Numbered from the stretch's first letter, positions 40,111 to 49,429 are shown. The stretch is 64,000 bases of DNA from DASCOT01 sp965197275 (GCA_965197275.1 CBDAMQ010000031.1:334874-398873), one strand, 5' to 3'. The notes: generated by a model not told the origin, from the letters alone. A program made the numbers and translations.

Positions 40111-41469
40111 TCACTCCGCCGCCACTGAGCCGGTGGTACGGAAGCCCGGGTCGGCAGCGACGTCGAGCTCGAGTGCTCGGCGGTCGAGAAGGCGGCCTCG
40201 CTGGATCACGGCGATGATGTCGCGGCTGGCGCCGACGTTCTCCGCCGGGTTTCCCCGCACGATCAGCAAATCGGCAACCATTCCCGCGGCGATGGATCCC
40301 CATTCGTGGTCGGCACCCATGAGCTTGGCGGCGTTGTGGGTCGCGGCGCGGATCGCCTCGAGCGGCGACAGCCCGGCCTCCACCAGCAGCTCGAGCTCGC
40401 GGTGAACGCCCTCTCCCTGGAACACCCCGGGATACGGCGCGTCGGTACCGGTGACAACGGTGACTCCGGCCGCATGCATCCTCGCGACGTTGCCCATTGC
40501 CACGGCGAGCCGCTCCGCGACGCGCGCGGCGCGCTCTGCCTGGGCGTCCGAGAGGTCTCGGTCCGCCTCCGTTGTCAGATCATCGAGAAACCAGGGCGGC
40601 GTGGTGAGCGCAATGAGGGCGTTGTCGAGGAAGGTGAGGTCGCCCAGACGCCGGCGCGAGAACGACTCGGTGACGGTAAGCGTGGTGATGACGGCGGTGT
40701 CGCGCTCGACCATCGCCGCGACGTCCTCGTCGGTCCAGGCACCTCCGGGCGAGTGCGCCAGCCCGGCGACGCCCGCGCGTACGGCGGCTGCCTGGGCGCG
40801 CACATCGACGATGACCGGCAAGGAATACTCGCGCGCGATGCTCACGAGCGCCGCGATCATGCCCTCGTTCAGGCCGGCGTACCCCTTGATAGCGTCCACT
40901 CCGGCGGCACTCAGCTGTTCTACATACGCCCGCAGTGTCGCCTCGTCGTCGGCGGCGTAGCTCAGCGGCGGCCAGATCGGTTCGGGTCCGTCGACCAGCG
41001 GGCCCACCATGTAGATCCGCGGACCGGCGAGTCGTCCGGCGTTGACCTCGGCGCGGATCTGCTGGACGAACGGCAGCACGTTGCCGACGTCCAGAACCGT
41101 CGTGACGCCGGAATAGAGGAGCGCGTTCAGGTAGCGCTGATAACCGAGCATGTCGGTACTCACGCCGTCCCACCCGCCACCCAGATGCACGTGCATATCG
41201 GCGAGCCCGGGCAGCACGGCGCCGCCGCCGGCATCGACGAGGCGGGCCCCATCCGGGATGGTTACCGCGTCCGCCGGTCCGACCGCGGCGATGCGCTCAC
41301 CATCGACCAGCACGATACCGTCGGGAATAGGGTCTCCGTCGAGGCCGTCGATGATCATCGCGCCGGTCACCGCGATGACGTCGGACGCCGGCTGCGGCTC
41401 TGAGGAGTCGGCTGAGCAAGCCGCGCCCAGTAGGGCAAGGATCAACATGGCTCGCGATCGGTTCGACAT
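40111..41469 (-). CDS. Lipoprotein amidohydrolase (imidazolonepropionase-like/prolidase-type)
   Basis: 452 aa from ATG 41469 with GGAGG 5 nt upstream. Lipoprotein leader with lipobox L-G-A-A-C then SADSSE. TIM-barrel metal hydrolase: H-x-H in PGLADMHVHLGGGW (~115), IKGYAGLNEGM with the usual carboxylated Lys position near 205, GLAHSPGGAWT, and catalytic Asp in VTGTDAPYPGVFQG (~355). The C-terminal AATHNAAKLMGADHEWGSIAAGMVADLLIV is the amidohydrolase beta-sandwich signature. Probably acts on cyclic amides or dipeptides at the cell surface or periplasm; exact substrate unknown. Confidence 0.9.
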   Translation of the reverse strand: MSNRSRAMLILALLGAACSADSSEPQPASDVIAVTGAMIIDGLDGDPIPDGIVLVDGERIAAVGPADAVTIPDGARLVDAGGGAVLPGLADMHVHLGGGWDGVSTDMLGYQRYLNALLYSGVTTVLDVGNVLPFVQQIRAEVNAGRLAGPRIYMVGPLVDGPEPIWPPLSYAADDEATLRAYVEQLSAAGVDAIKGYAGLNEGMIAALVSIAREYSLPVIVDVRAQAAAVRAGVAGLAHSPGGAWTDEDVAAMVERDTAVITTLTVTESFSRRRLGDLTFLDNALIALTTPPWFLDDLTTEADRDLSDAQAERAARVAERLAVAMGNVARMHAAGVTVVTGTDAPYPGVFQGEGVHRELELLVEAGLSPLEAIRAATHNAAKLMGADHEWGSIAAGMVADLLIVRGNPAENVGASRDIIAVIQRGRLLDRRALELDVAADPGFRTTGSVAAE

Positions 41470-41497
41470 CACGTCCTCCCGAATCTGGCCTGGCAGG

Positions 41498-42520
41498 TTA
41501 CGACTTGGTCGGGTCGTCTCCCACCTGCACCAACATCTTGCCGGTGTTGTCCCCCTGCAGCAGCCCGATGAACGCCTCGGCGGCGTGGTCGATCCCGTCG
41601 ACGATCGTCTCGCGGTACTTGACCTTGCCCTCGCGCATCCAGCCGCCGACGTCGCGGAAGAAATCACCCATGCGGTCGAAGTGATCCGTGCAGATGAAGC
41701 CCTGCATCAACAGCCGCTTGAAGATCACCGTGACCAGGTTCGTCGGCCCCGGCTCCAGCTCCTCGTCGTTGTAGCGGGCGATCATGCCGCAAACAGGAAT
41801 TCGGCCGTGCCAGTTCATGTGCCCCAGCACTGCTTCCAGCATCGGGCCGCCGACGTTCTCGAAGTAGACGTCGATGCCGTCCGGGCAGCTGGCCGCCAGC
41901 TCCGCGCGCAGGTCGGCGCCTTTGTAGTTGAACGCCGCGTCGAAGCCGAGCTCGCCGGTGAGCCAGTCGACCTTTGCTTGAGAGCCGGCGCTGCCCACTA
42001 CCCGGCAGCCCTTGATCTTGCCGATCTGCCCGACCAGGCTGCCGACGGCACCGGCGGCGGCGGAGACGAACAGCGTCTCGCCTTCCTTCGGCTTGCCGAT
42101 ATCCAGCAACCCGACGTAGGCGGTGATTCCGGGCATGCCGAGCACGCCCAGATAGGTCGACAGCGGTGCGACCTCGGCAGCGACTTTGATTTGGCCGGAC
42201 CCGTCCGTCGTGTAGTGCTCGCGCCACCCTTCCATGCCGGTCACGAACTCGCCGACTTCGTAGCCAGGGTGGTTGGAGTCCACTACCTGCCCGACGCAGC
42301 CGCCGAACATCGCCTCGCCGAGCTCGAAGGGATCGACGTATGACTTCACGTCACGCATGCGGCCGCGCATATACGGGTCGACCGACATATAGATGTTGCG
42401 TACCAGGAACTCGCCCTCACCGGGTTGGCGAATCGCCGCCTCGACGAGCGCGAAATCGGAGGGCTCAGGGAGGCCCTGCGGGCGGGCGACAAGATGGACC
42501 TCACGGCTCGTGTCGGTCAT
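41498..42520 (-). CDS. NADP-dependent enone/alkenal reductase (CurA/LTB4DH type)
   Basis: 340 aa. MDR protein without catalytic zinc: NIYMSVDPYMRGRMRD near residue 42-58 and LGMPGITAYVGLLDIGKPKEGETLFVSAAAGAVGSLVGQIGKIKGCRVVG are diagnostic of the leukotriene B4 12-hydroxydehydrogenase/curcumin reductase group. NADP-binding AAAGAVGS at ~152-159, and NWHGRIPVCGMIARYN follows. It reduces the C=C bond of alpha,beta-unsaturated carbonyls. Separate from the amidohydrolase by 28 nt in the same direction, so possibly in one transcript. Confidence 0.93.
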   Translation of the reverse strand: MTDTSREVHLVARPQGLPEPSDFALVEAAIRQPGEGEFLVRNIYMSVDPYMRGRMRDVKSYVDPFELGEAMFGGCVGQVVDSNHPGYEVGEFVTGMEGWREHYTTDGSGQIKVAAEVAPLSTYLGVLGMPGITAYVGLLDIGKPKEGETLFVSAAAGAVGSLVGQIGKIKGCRVVGSAGSQAKVDWLTGELGFDAAFNYKGADLRAELAASCPDGIDVYFENVGGPMLEAVLGHMNWHGRIPVCGMIARYNDEELEPGPTNLVTVIFKRLLMQGFICTDHFDRMGDFFRDVGGWMREGKVKYRETIVDGIDHAAEAFIGLLQGDNTGKMLVQVGDDPTKS

Positions 42521-42605
42521 CGAGGCGGGCTCCTTTCGAAGAATGGGTCGGAGCCCGGCATCCTAGCAGCTGACGCCTGGTGCCGGCCGGTCAGCCAGGA
42601 CGACC

Positions 42606-45278
42606 TCAGTCGTCGCGCAGCGCTTCGATAGGGTCGATCCGCGTCGCGCGTCGCGCCGGTACTGCACTGGCGATGAACGCCGTCACCAGCAGCAGCGATG
42701 CCACCGCCGCGAACGTCGCAGGGTCGGTGCTATCAACGCCGTATAGCAGGCTCGACATCAACCGCGTCAACGCCAGTGCACCCAGCACACCCAGGGTGAT
42801 GCCCGCGCCGATCATCAGGCCGGTGCGCGCCAGGATCATCCACATCACGTCGGTACCGCGGGCGCCGAGCGCCATCCTGACGCCGATCTCGCGCGTTTGT
42901 TGGGTGACCCAGTATGAGATCACACCGTAAAGACCGGTGACCGCGAGGATCAGCGCGATGCCCGCGAACAGTCCGAGCAAGGTCAGGTTGAAGCGGCGCG
43001 CTCGCGTTGTCCCTTGCACGTGCTCGCCGAGTGCCCCGAGAGACGCGATCGGCAGGTCGGCATCGATGGCCCACAATTCACTTCGCGCCGCCGGCGCCAG
43101 CGCCAGCGCATCACCTTTCGTACGCATCACGAACGACAGCGTGCCGCGCGGGCTCTGGTCGTACACCGTGAACACTTCCGGTTCGATGGGCTGGTCCAGC
43201 CCGCGGTGACGGTTGCCGGCTACCACACCGATGATACGGCCCCATGGCAAGTCAGGGTCGGGGTCTTCTTCGGTAACGTAGTAGTCGGGGATTCCGAACA
43301 GGAAGCGGTGTCCCACCGGGTCCTCGCCGGGGAAGTAGGCGCTTGCAAGCGCGTCGTTGATTACCACGACGAACTCCGCATCGCGCGTGTCGTTGTCGTC
43401 GAATGACCGCCCGGCGACCTGCGAAATGCGCATGGTGCGAAAATAGCCGGGTGTGACGATGTTCATTTTCACTTCCCGCAACTGCGACCGGTCCTGTGGC
43501 GGACGGCCCTCGATCGTAAACGGGCCCGAGCTGTAGTTGACCCCGAGCGGCAAGCTGCTGACACCGGCCACCGAATCGACGCCGGGCAACGATCGCAGAC
43601 GCCGGAACGCTTCCTCGAAGTAGCCCCGGGCGTCGTCGCCCGACTGATAGTTCGGACCGCTCAGCGAGACGCGGAAGGTCAAAGCGTCCTCCGTGTCGAA
43701 ACCGGGCCCGTGGTCGATGAGCGCCGAGTAGCTGCGCAGCAGCAGGCCGGCGCCAGTGATGAGCACCAGAGCAAGGGCGATCTCGGCCACCGCCAGGCCG
43801 GTCCGCAGACGACCCACAGAGCGGCTACTGTCGGTCCCACCACGGTCGCCGAGCACGCGCGCGAGATCGGTGCCGGCGGCGTGCAGCGCCGGAGCGAGTC
43901 CGAAGACAAATCCGGTGAGGGCGGCGGCCGCCAGCGTGAAGCCGAGGACGGGCCATTGCAGTCCGATCTCTGCCAGCCGCGGCAAGTCGGGTTCCATCGT
44001 CCGCAGCAGACGCACGCCGCCGTAAGCTACAACCAGCCCGAGGAGGGCTCCGGCGAGCGATAGCATCATGCTCTCACTCATTACCTGCCCCAGCAGGCGT
44101 CGGCGTCCGGCGCCAAGCGCCGCGCGAATGGCCATCTCGCGCCGCCGTGTCGTCGCCCGCACCAGCATCAGGTTGGCGACGTTGGCGCAGCAGATCAGCA
44201 GCACCAGGCCCACAGCGCCGAGGAGCACGAGCAACGCCGGGCGAACGTCGCCCACCACCTCCTCATATACCGGCACGATGTTGACGCCATAGCCGCTATT
44301 GCTGTCCGGGTACTCCTGTGCCAGCCGCTCGCCGACGCGGTCGAGATCGGCCTGAGCTTGGGCATGGGCGACGCCTGGATTCAGCCGCCCGACCACCTGC
44401 AGGAACAGCTGCCCACGACCGGATTCCTGGATCTCGCGCCCGAACAGACGCCAGTGCTGAGCCTCCTCCATCATGTAGTGAAACCCGGTCGGCATAACGC
44501 CGATGACCGTATGGGCAATGCCGTTGAGCTCGATGGTCGTTCCGAGGATCTCGGTGTCAGCGGCGAATCGGCGCTGCCACGAGCCGTGGCTGAGCACCAC
44601 GACACGCTCGTCGGTGTCCCAGTCGCTGGCGGCGAAGCCGCGGCCCATGCGGGGCTCGACCCCGAGGATGTCGAAGAACGTCGGCGAGACGACTTGCGAG
44701 CTCACGCGCTCCGGGTCGCCCGATCCGGTGAGGTTGTCGTCAGTGGGAACGATCGCCGCCATATCGGCGAACGTCGTGTTCATCTCGCGCCAGTCGACGA
44801 AGTTGTCCCAGGACGTGACGTCCTGGTGCCAGCCCTGCAGATTGTTGTCGAGCCAGACAGTCATCAGCTCGTTCGCCCGCGGGTAGCCCAGCGGGTTGAG
44901 CAGTACCCCGTAGACGACGCTGAAGATCGCCGCGTTGGCGCCGATGCCCAGGGCCAGCAGCGCGGTGAGCGTCACCGCCGGCTGCTTGAGCCAGGAGCGC
45001 AGAGTGAAACGTAGGTTCTGTGTGGCATTGTCCATCAGGTTTCCGCGTCGGGGAGTCTCGGGCGGGAGAGTGGAGGGGTGTGCGCGCGTCTCGCGCAGCG
45101 AGCCGAGTACGTTGCGCCAGTACCGGCGCCGGGCCGGGCCGTATCCCAGCCGCGGCAGGTGATCGTCGTGAAACTCCTCTTCGATGTCGCCGAGGATGAA
45201 CTCGCGCGAATCCGTGCGCACTAGCAGCCGAAAAAGCACTCGCGCCAACCATGGAGGCTGCTTGTCGGAGGCCGACAC
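42606..45278 (-). CDS. ADOP-type permease with prefix domain, PadR-coupled
   Basis: 890 aa starting at GTG 45278, immediately after the PadR stop codon. The prefix domain (LARVLFRLLVRTDSREFILGDIEEEFHDDHLPRLG) is of the 'FxLGDxEEEF' kind, unlike the prefix at 34394. Then the full ADOP: LRFTLRSWLKQPAVTLTALLALGIGANAAIFSV, MacB domain (HTVIGVMPTGFHYMM), FtsX helices (NVANLMLVRATTRRREMAIRAAL), second MacB domain and YWVTQQTREIGVRMALGARG, ending PARRATRIDPIEALRDD. Expression is probably set by the PadR protein and the long inverted repeat upstream. Confidence 0.93.
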   Translation of the reverse strand: MSASDKQPPWLARVLFRLLVRTDSREFILGDIEEEFHDDHLPRLGYGPARRRYWRNVLGSLRETRAHPSTLPPETPRRGNLMDNATQNLRFTLRSWLKQPAVTLTALLALGIGANAAIFSVVYGVLLNPLGYPRANELMTVWLDNNLQGWHQDVTSWDNFVDWREMNTTFADMAAIVPTDDNLTGSGDPERVSSQVVSPTFFDILGVEPRMGRGFAASDWDTDERVVVLSHGSWQRRFAADTEILGTTIELNGIAHTVIGVMPTGFHYMMEEAQHWRLFGREIQESGRGQLFLQVVGRLNPGVAHAQAQADLDRVGERLAQEYPDSNSGYGVNIVPVYEEVVGDVRPALLVLLGAVGLVLLICCANVANLMLVRATTRRREMAIRAALGAGRRRLLGQVMSESMMLSLAGALLGLVVAYGGVRLLRTMEPDLPRLAEIGLQWPVLGFTLAAAALTGFVFGLAPALHAAGTDLARVLGDRGGTDSSRSVGRLRTGLAVAEIALALVLITGAGLLLRSYSALIDHGPGFDTEDALTFRVSLSGPNYQSGDDARGYFEEAFRRLRSLPGVDSVAGVSSLPLGVNYSSGPFTIEGRPPQDRSQLREVKMNIVTPGYFRTMRISQVAGRSFDDNDTRDAEFVVVINDALASAYFPGEDPVGHRFLFGIPDYYVTEEDPDPDLPWGRIIGVVAGNRHRGLDQPIEPEVFTVYDQSPRGTLSFVMRTKGDALALAPAARSELWAIDADLPIASLGALGEHVQGTTRARRFNLTLLGLFAGIALILAVTGLYGVISYWVTQQTREIGVRMALGARGTDVMWMILARTGLMIGAGITLGVLGALALTRLMSSLLYGVDSTDPATFAAVASLLLVTAFIASAVPARRATRIDPIEALRDD

Positions 45279-45635
45279 CTAGTCCTCCGAGTGCGAGTCG
45301 GAGGCTGCCGCCAGGGCCGCCAGACGGCCCGTGAGCCCGCGCGACATGTCGCGCACGTTGACGTACGTACGCTGCAGCGCGGCAGCCCCGGCTGGCTCGA
45401 CGCGGTAGTACTTGCGACGTCGCCCGCCGCGCTGCGGCGCCGTCTCACCGATGCGCGAGGTGACGAACCCTCTGGCCTCGAGTCGTCCTAGCGTCGTATA
45501 CACCGCCCCGGAGGTCACCGGCCGCCCTGTGCGCTCCTCGATCTCCTGGCGTACCGACACGCCGTAGGCGCGCTCGCCGAGGCGCAGCAACGCGAAGAGG
45601 ATTAGCTGTTCAAATTCGCCAAGGTGGCTGGACAC
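45279..45635 (-). CDS. PadR-family regulator
   Basis: 118 aa from GTG 45635, preceded by GGAGA at good spacing. A TTG 15 nt upstream is in frame but lies on the operator edge. Winged helix: LGEFEQLILFALLRLGERAYGVSVRQEIEERTGRPVTSGAVYTTLGRLEARGFVTSR, with wing GGRRRKYYRVEPAGAAAL. A short, typical PadR-s1 protein. It adjoins the ADOP permease without gap and is divergent from the formyl-CoA-transferase-like operon. Confidence 0.92.
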   Translation of the reverse strand: MSSHLGEFEQLILFALLRLGERAYGVSVRQEIEERTGRPVTSGAVYTTLGRLEARGFVTSRIGETAPQRGGRRRKYYRVEPAGAAALQRTYVNVRDMSRGLTGRLAALAAASDSHSED

Positions 45636-45648
45636 GGGGATTCTCCAC

Positions 45649-45694
45649 AAAAACCACAGTGTGGTATTCGAACAATAGTCACACTGTAGTTTTT
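45649..45694. promoter_or_regulatory. Long inverted repeat, PadR operator candidate
   Basis: AAAAACCACAGTGTGG (45649-45664) and TCACACTGTAGTTTTT (45679-45694) are inverted arms agreeing in 14 of 16 positions, 14 nt apart. The symmetry and the location just upstream of the PadR start suggest binding of one or two dimers. Confidence 0.65.
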
Positions 45695-45907
45695 GATCAT
45701 GCGTTGCGCAAGGGGCACCTACACCAGCGCATTCTTCACTACATAGACGGCAGCGTGCAGTGTGCTAGCCATCCCGTGACTGGTCGTCGACGCCCTCCCA
45801 ATGGGCACCGCGGCAACGCTTGACGTGGCCGCTGTCGAGCGTCACGCTCGCTCGGGCAACTCGACGCAAGAAGCGAGATCCGACACCCGGCGAAGACGAG
45901 GCGATCC

Positions 45908-47155
45908 GTGGGAAGAGCTCTGGATGGTGTGCGTATCCTCGATATGACCCATGTGCAGTCGGGACCGACGTGCACGCAGATCCTGGCGTGGTTCGGCGCC
46001 GACGTCATCAAGGTGGAGCGACCCGGATCCGGCGACGCGACCCGAGCCCAGCTGCGCGATATCCCCGACGTCGACAGCCTGTATTTCACCATGCTCAACT
46101 CCAACAAACGCAGCATCACGTTGAATCCGAAGACCGAAGCCGGCAACGCAATCTTCGCCAGGTTGATCGAGGAGTGCGACGTGCTGGTGGAGAACTTCGC
46201 GCCCGGCGCCATCGATCGCATGGGTTTTCCGTGGGAGAAGATCCAGCAGATCAACCCGCGTCTGATCTACGCCTCGGTGAAAGGGTTCGGCCCCGGCCCG
46301 TTCGAGGAGTGCAAGGTGTACGAGAACGTCGCCCAGTGCACCGGCGGCGCAGCCTCGACCACCGGCGAGATCGATCGCGTGCCGACGGTGACCGGCGCCC
46401 AGATCGGCGACTCGGGCACCGGGATGCACCTGGTGGCGGGGATCTTGGCGGCCCTGTTCCAGCGCGAGACGTCGGGTAGGGGACAGCGCGTCTCGTGCGC
46501 GATGCAGGATGCGGTGCTGAACCTGTGCCGGGTCAAGCTGCGCGATCAGCAGCGACTGGCGCACGGTCCGCTCAAGGAGTACCCGCAGTATCCGGCGGGG
46601 ACCTTCGGTGCTGCCGTGCCGCGCGCCGGCAATGCCTCGGGCGGCGGCCAGCCCGGTTGGATTCTCAAGTGCAAGGGGTGGGAGACCGACCCCGACGCCT
46701 ACATCTACGTGATCACCCAGGCGGCGGCGTTTCCGGCACTTGCCAAGGCGATCGGTCGTGAGGAATGGAACGACGATCCGGAATGGAACACCCCGGCGGC
46801 GCGCATTCCGAGGCTCGACGAGATGTTCGCCGAGATCGAAAAGTGGACCATGACCAAGGACAAGATGGAGGCCATGGACATCCTCAATCCGCTCAACGTT
46901 CCCTGCGGTCCGGTGCTGTCGATGAAAGAGCTCGCCGATGAGCCGACGCTGCGCGACACCGGAACCGTCGTCGAGGTCGACCACCCGGAACGCGGCCCCT
47001 ACCTGACGGTGGGCAACCCGATAAAGCTCTCCGAGTCGCATTCCGAGGTCGGCCGATCGCCGCTGCTGGGCGAGCACACGGAGGAGATCCTCCGGACCGT
47101 CGTCGGCCTCGATGACAGCGATATTGACGCGGCACGCGAACAGGGCGCGATCTGA
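45908..47155 (+). CDS. Formyl-CoA:oxalate CoA-transferase-like CaiB family protein
   Basis: 415 aa, the size of class III CoA-transferases. It follows the Frc sequence pattern closely: DMTHVQSGPTCTQILAWFGADVIKVERPGSGD, YFTMLNSNKRSITLNPKT, VENFAPGAIDRMGF, SVKGFGPGPF, YENVAQCTGGAASTTG, catalytic Asp168 in GAQIGDSGTGMHL (Asp169 in the Oxalobacter enzyme), and the glycine loop ASGGGQPGWILKCKGWETD. So oxalate/formate CoA exchange is likely, though other dicarboxylates are possible. No oxalyl-CoA decarboxylase gene is in the window. Overlaps the next gene by 1 nt. Confidence 0.85.
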   Translation: MGRALDGVRILDMTHVQSGPTCTQILAWFGADVIKVERPGSGDATRAQLRDIPDVDSLYFTMLNSNKRSITLNPKTEAGNAIFARLIEECDVLVENFAPGAIDRMGFPWEKIQQINPRLIYASVKGFGPGPFEECKVYENVAQCTGGAASTTGEIDRVPTVTGAQIGDSGTGMHLVAGILAALFQRETSGRGQRVSCAMQDAVLNLCRVKLRDQQRLAHGPLKEYPQYPAGTFGAAVPRAGNASGGGQPGWILKCKGWETDPDAYIYVITQAAAFPALAKAIGREEWNDDPEWNTPAARIPRLDEMFAEIEKWTMTKDKMEAMDILNPLNVPCGPVLSMKELADEPTLRDTGTVVEVDHPERGPYLTVGNPIKLSESHSEVGRSPLLGEHTEEILRTVVGLDDSDIDAAREQGAI

Positions 47156-48216
47156 TGAAGCACGACGTGCTCATTCTCGGCGCTTCGTACGGCTCTCTAT
47201 TGGGCACCAAGGCGTTGCTGGCCGGACATTCCGTGACGCTGGTCTGTACCGCGCCCACCGCCGCGCTGATCAACGATGCCGGAACCACCGTCCGCTTGCC
47301 GATTCGCGGCCGCGAGGGATTGGTGGAAATCTCCTCGGCCGGCTGCAGCGGCGAGCTGTCGGCGAGCACGCCCGACGACGTCGATCCTGGCGCGTTCTGC
47401 CTGGTGGTGCTAGCCATGCAGGAGGCGCAGTACGGGGCGCCGGGGGTTCGTGAGCTCATGCAGCGCGTCGCCGCGGCGCGGGTCCCGAGCCTGGCGATCA
47501 TGAACATGCCGCCGCTGCCCTATCTCGAGCGCATTTCCGGCCTCGATCTCGGGCCACTCGTGCAGTGCTACACCGACGCCACCGTCTGGGAAGGCTTCGA
47601 GCCCGGGCTGGTGACCCTCGCGAGCCCAGATCCCCAGGCGTTCCGCCCGCCGGACGAGCCCAAGAACGTCCTCCAGGTCGGCCTGCCGACGAACTTCAAG
47701 AGCGCCGCCTTCGAGGCCCACGGGCACACCGCCATGCTGCGCGACATCGAGGCCGATATCCTCGCCATCCGCCACGATCCCGGCGACGGCGCCATCGAGT
47801 TGCCGGTGAAGCTCCGCGTGCACGATTCGCTCTTCGTACCGCTGGCCAAGTGGCCGATGCTGATGGCCGGCAACTACCGCTGCATCCGTCGCGACGACAT
47901 GATCTCTATTCGAGATGCGGTGCACGGTGACCTCGAGCTGTCGCGCCAGACCTACGACTGGACCCGGCAGCTGTGCACCAGCCTGGGAGCGGCGGACTCC
48001 GACATGGTTCCGTTCGAGAAGTACGCCAGAGCGGCCGAAGGGTTGCTCAAGCCCTCTTCGGCGGCGCGAGCTCTGTTCGGCGGCGCCAAGCACATCGAAA
48101 GGGTCGACTGCCTGGTTCGCCAGATCGCCCAACAGCAGGGTTTGCAGTCCGATACGGTCGACGAGATCGTGATGCTGGTGGACCAGCGCCTGGAAGCCAA
48201 CCGCGCCGCCGAATGA
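47155..48216 (+). CDS. Ketopantoate-reductase-like NAD(P)-binding protein
   Basis: 353 aa. N-terminal Rossmann ILGASYGSLLGTKALLAGHSVTLVCTAPTAALINDAG with G-A-S-Y-G-S in place of the GxGxxG of ApbA/PanE enzymes. The C-terminal half is helical (KWPMLMAGNYRCIRRDDMISIRDAVHGD; GAKHIERVDCLVRQIAQQQG), as in the 6-phosphogluconate dehydrogenase-like fold. Probable 2-hydroxyacid or ketopantoate-type oxidoreductase; the altered glycine motif and missing canonical Lys make the specific reaction uncertain. Overlaps both neighbours, so translated with the CoA-transferase and the MDR reductase. Confidence 0.78.
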   Translation: MKHDVLILGASYGSLLGTKALLAGHSVTLVCTAPTAALINDAGTTVRLPIRGREGLVEISSAGCSGELSASTPDDVDPGAFCLVVLAMQEAQYGAPGVRELMQRVAAARVPSLAIMNMPPLPYLERISGLDLGPLVQCYTDATVWEGFEPGLVTLASPDPQAFRPPDEPKNVLQVGLPTNFKSAAFEAHGHTAMLRDIEADILAIRHDPGDGAIELPVKLRVHDSLFVPLAKWPMLMAGNYRCIRRDDMISIRDAVHGDLELSRQTYDWTRQLCTSLGAADSDMVPFEKYARAAEGLLKPSSAARALFGGAKHIERVDCLVRQIAQQQGLQSDTVDEIVMLVDQRLEANRAAE

Positions 48217-49211
48217 GGGCCGTGCTGCTGGATGGGTTCGGCGGCACCGATGTGCTGCGCGTCGGCGAGACCGAGCGTCCCGCCCCGGGGCCTGGACAGG
48301 TGCTGATCAAGGTCGTGGCCAGCTCGGTCAATCGTCCCGACATCATGCAGCGTCAGGGTAGCTATCCGCCGCCGGCAGGGGAGTCGGACATCCTCGGGCT
48401 GGAAGTGGCCGGTACGATCGAGCAGGTTGGCGCCGGAGACGACGCCGAGGTCGGCGGCTGGAGCGTCGGGGACCGCGTCATGTGCCTGGTTGCCGGCGGT
48501 GGTTACGCCGAGTACGTGACCGCCTACGCCGGCCATCTGATCGCCATTCCCGAAACCATGAGCTTCGAGGAAGCGGCCTGCATCTGCGAGACGTACATCA
48601 CCGCGTTCCTCAATATCTTCATGATCGGCGGCCTCACGGACGGTCAGACCGCGCTGCTGCACGGCGGCGGCGGCGGCGTCAACACGGCGGCGATCCAGCT
48701 CTGCCGAACGCTCACGCCGAGCTCCGAGATCATCGTCACTGCTTCGTCGGGCAAGATCGAACGGGTCGAGGCGCTCGGTGCGCATCGAGTGATCGACTAC
48801 ACCGCGGACGACTTTGCTGCCGCGGTGCGCGAGATCACCGACGGCGTGGGAGTCGATCTGATCCTCGACCACATCGGTGCCAAGTACCTGGCCTCTAACC
48901 TGAAAGCCCTGGCCGTGGGCGGCACGCTGATGCTCATCGGGATGATGGGGGGCATCAAAGCGGAGCTCAACCTGGCGCGCATGATGGTCAAGCGCCAGCG
49001 CATCATCGGCTCGGTGCTGCGCTCACGCCCCGTCGACGAGAAGGCCCGGATCACTGCGGAGTTTGCGCGCACGGTGGTGCCGCATCTGGCGGACCGCACC
49101 ATCGTGCCGTTGATCCACGAGGTCTTCCCGCTGGACAGGGTTCGCGAGGCGCACGAGACCATGGAGCAGAGTCGTCACTTCGGCAAGATCGTGCTTGGTG
49201 TCGCTCGCTAG
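48213..49211 (+). CDS. NAD(P)H quinone oxidoreductase (PIG3-like MDR)
   Basis: 332 aa from ATG 48213, overlapping the previous stop (ATGA). GroES-like domain with SSVNRPDIMQRQGSYPPPAGESDILGLEVAGTI, then Rossmann domain LLHGGGGGVNTAAIQLCRTL and DLILDHIGAKYLASNLKALAVGGTLMLIG. The NRPDIMQRxGxYPPPxGxSDILGLE string is typical of TP53I3/PIG3-type quinone oxidoreductases. Last gene of a three-gene operon. Confidence 0.92.
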   Translation: MRAVLLDGFGGTDVLRVGETERPAPGPGQVLIKVVASSVNRPDIMQRQGSYPPPAGESDILGLEVAGTIEQVGAGDDAEVGGWSVGDRVMCLVAGGGYAEYVTAYAGHLIAIPETMSFEEAACICETYITAFLNIFMIGGLTDGQTALLHGGGGGVNTAAIQLCRTLTPSSEIIVTASSGKIERVEALGAHRVIDYTADDFAAAVREITDGVGVDLILDHIGAKYLASNLKALAVGGTLMLIGMMGGIKAELNLARMMVKRQRIIGSVLRSRPVDEKARITAEFARTVVPHLADRTIVPLIHEVFPLDRVREAHETMEQSRHFGKIVLGVAR

Positions 49212-49379
49212 GGGCTGTTCGTCGATCGTTCATCGCAACCCGGTACCGCAGCAAGCGCGCTTCTCTCGGGCTCCTTTTCATGCTGTGGGGAATTCTGTAG
49301 GGTTCCGTCATCCACCCCGTCCATTGATCCTGCTTGGCCGGTGATGGTCCCGGCCGCACCGCGCCACTACGTAGGTCTG

Positions 49380-49429
49380 CCGACCTTGGAGGTCGGGTGT
49401 CTGACACGCCCCGACCAGGGGCGCTGCCC
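49380..49429 (+). promoter_or_regulatory. Leader with mutually exclusive hairpins before TonB receptor
   Basis: CCGACC (49380-49385) can pair with GGTCGG (49391-49396), but the same GGTCGGG (49391-49397) can instead pair with CCCGACC (49410-49416); a further GGGC/GCCC hairpin occupies 49419-49429. The start codon is at 49467. Competing stems are a feature of attenuators, but nothing here identifies a ligand. The remainder of the 49212-49466 gap shows no gene. Confidence 0.3.

Noticed and set aside
45636..45650. TTG at 45650 as start of the PadR gene.
   Set aside because: It lies on the inverted repeat and lacks a ribosome-binding site; GTG 45635 has GGAGA at proper spacing and a standard PadR N-terminus.
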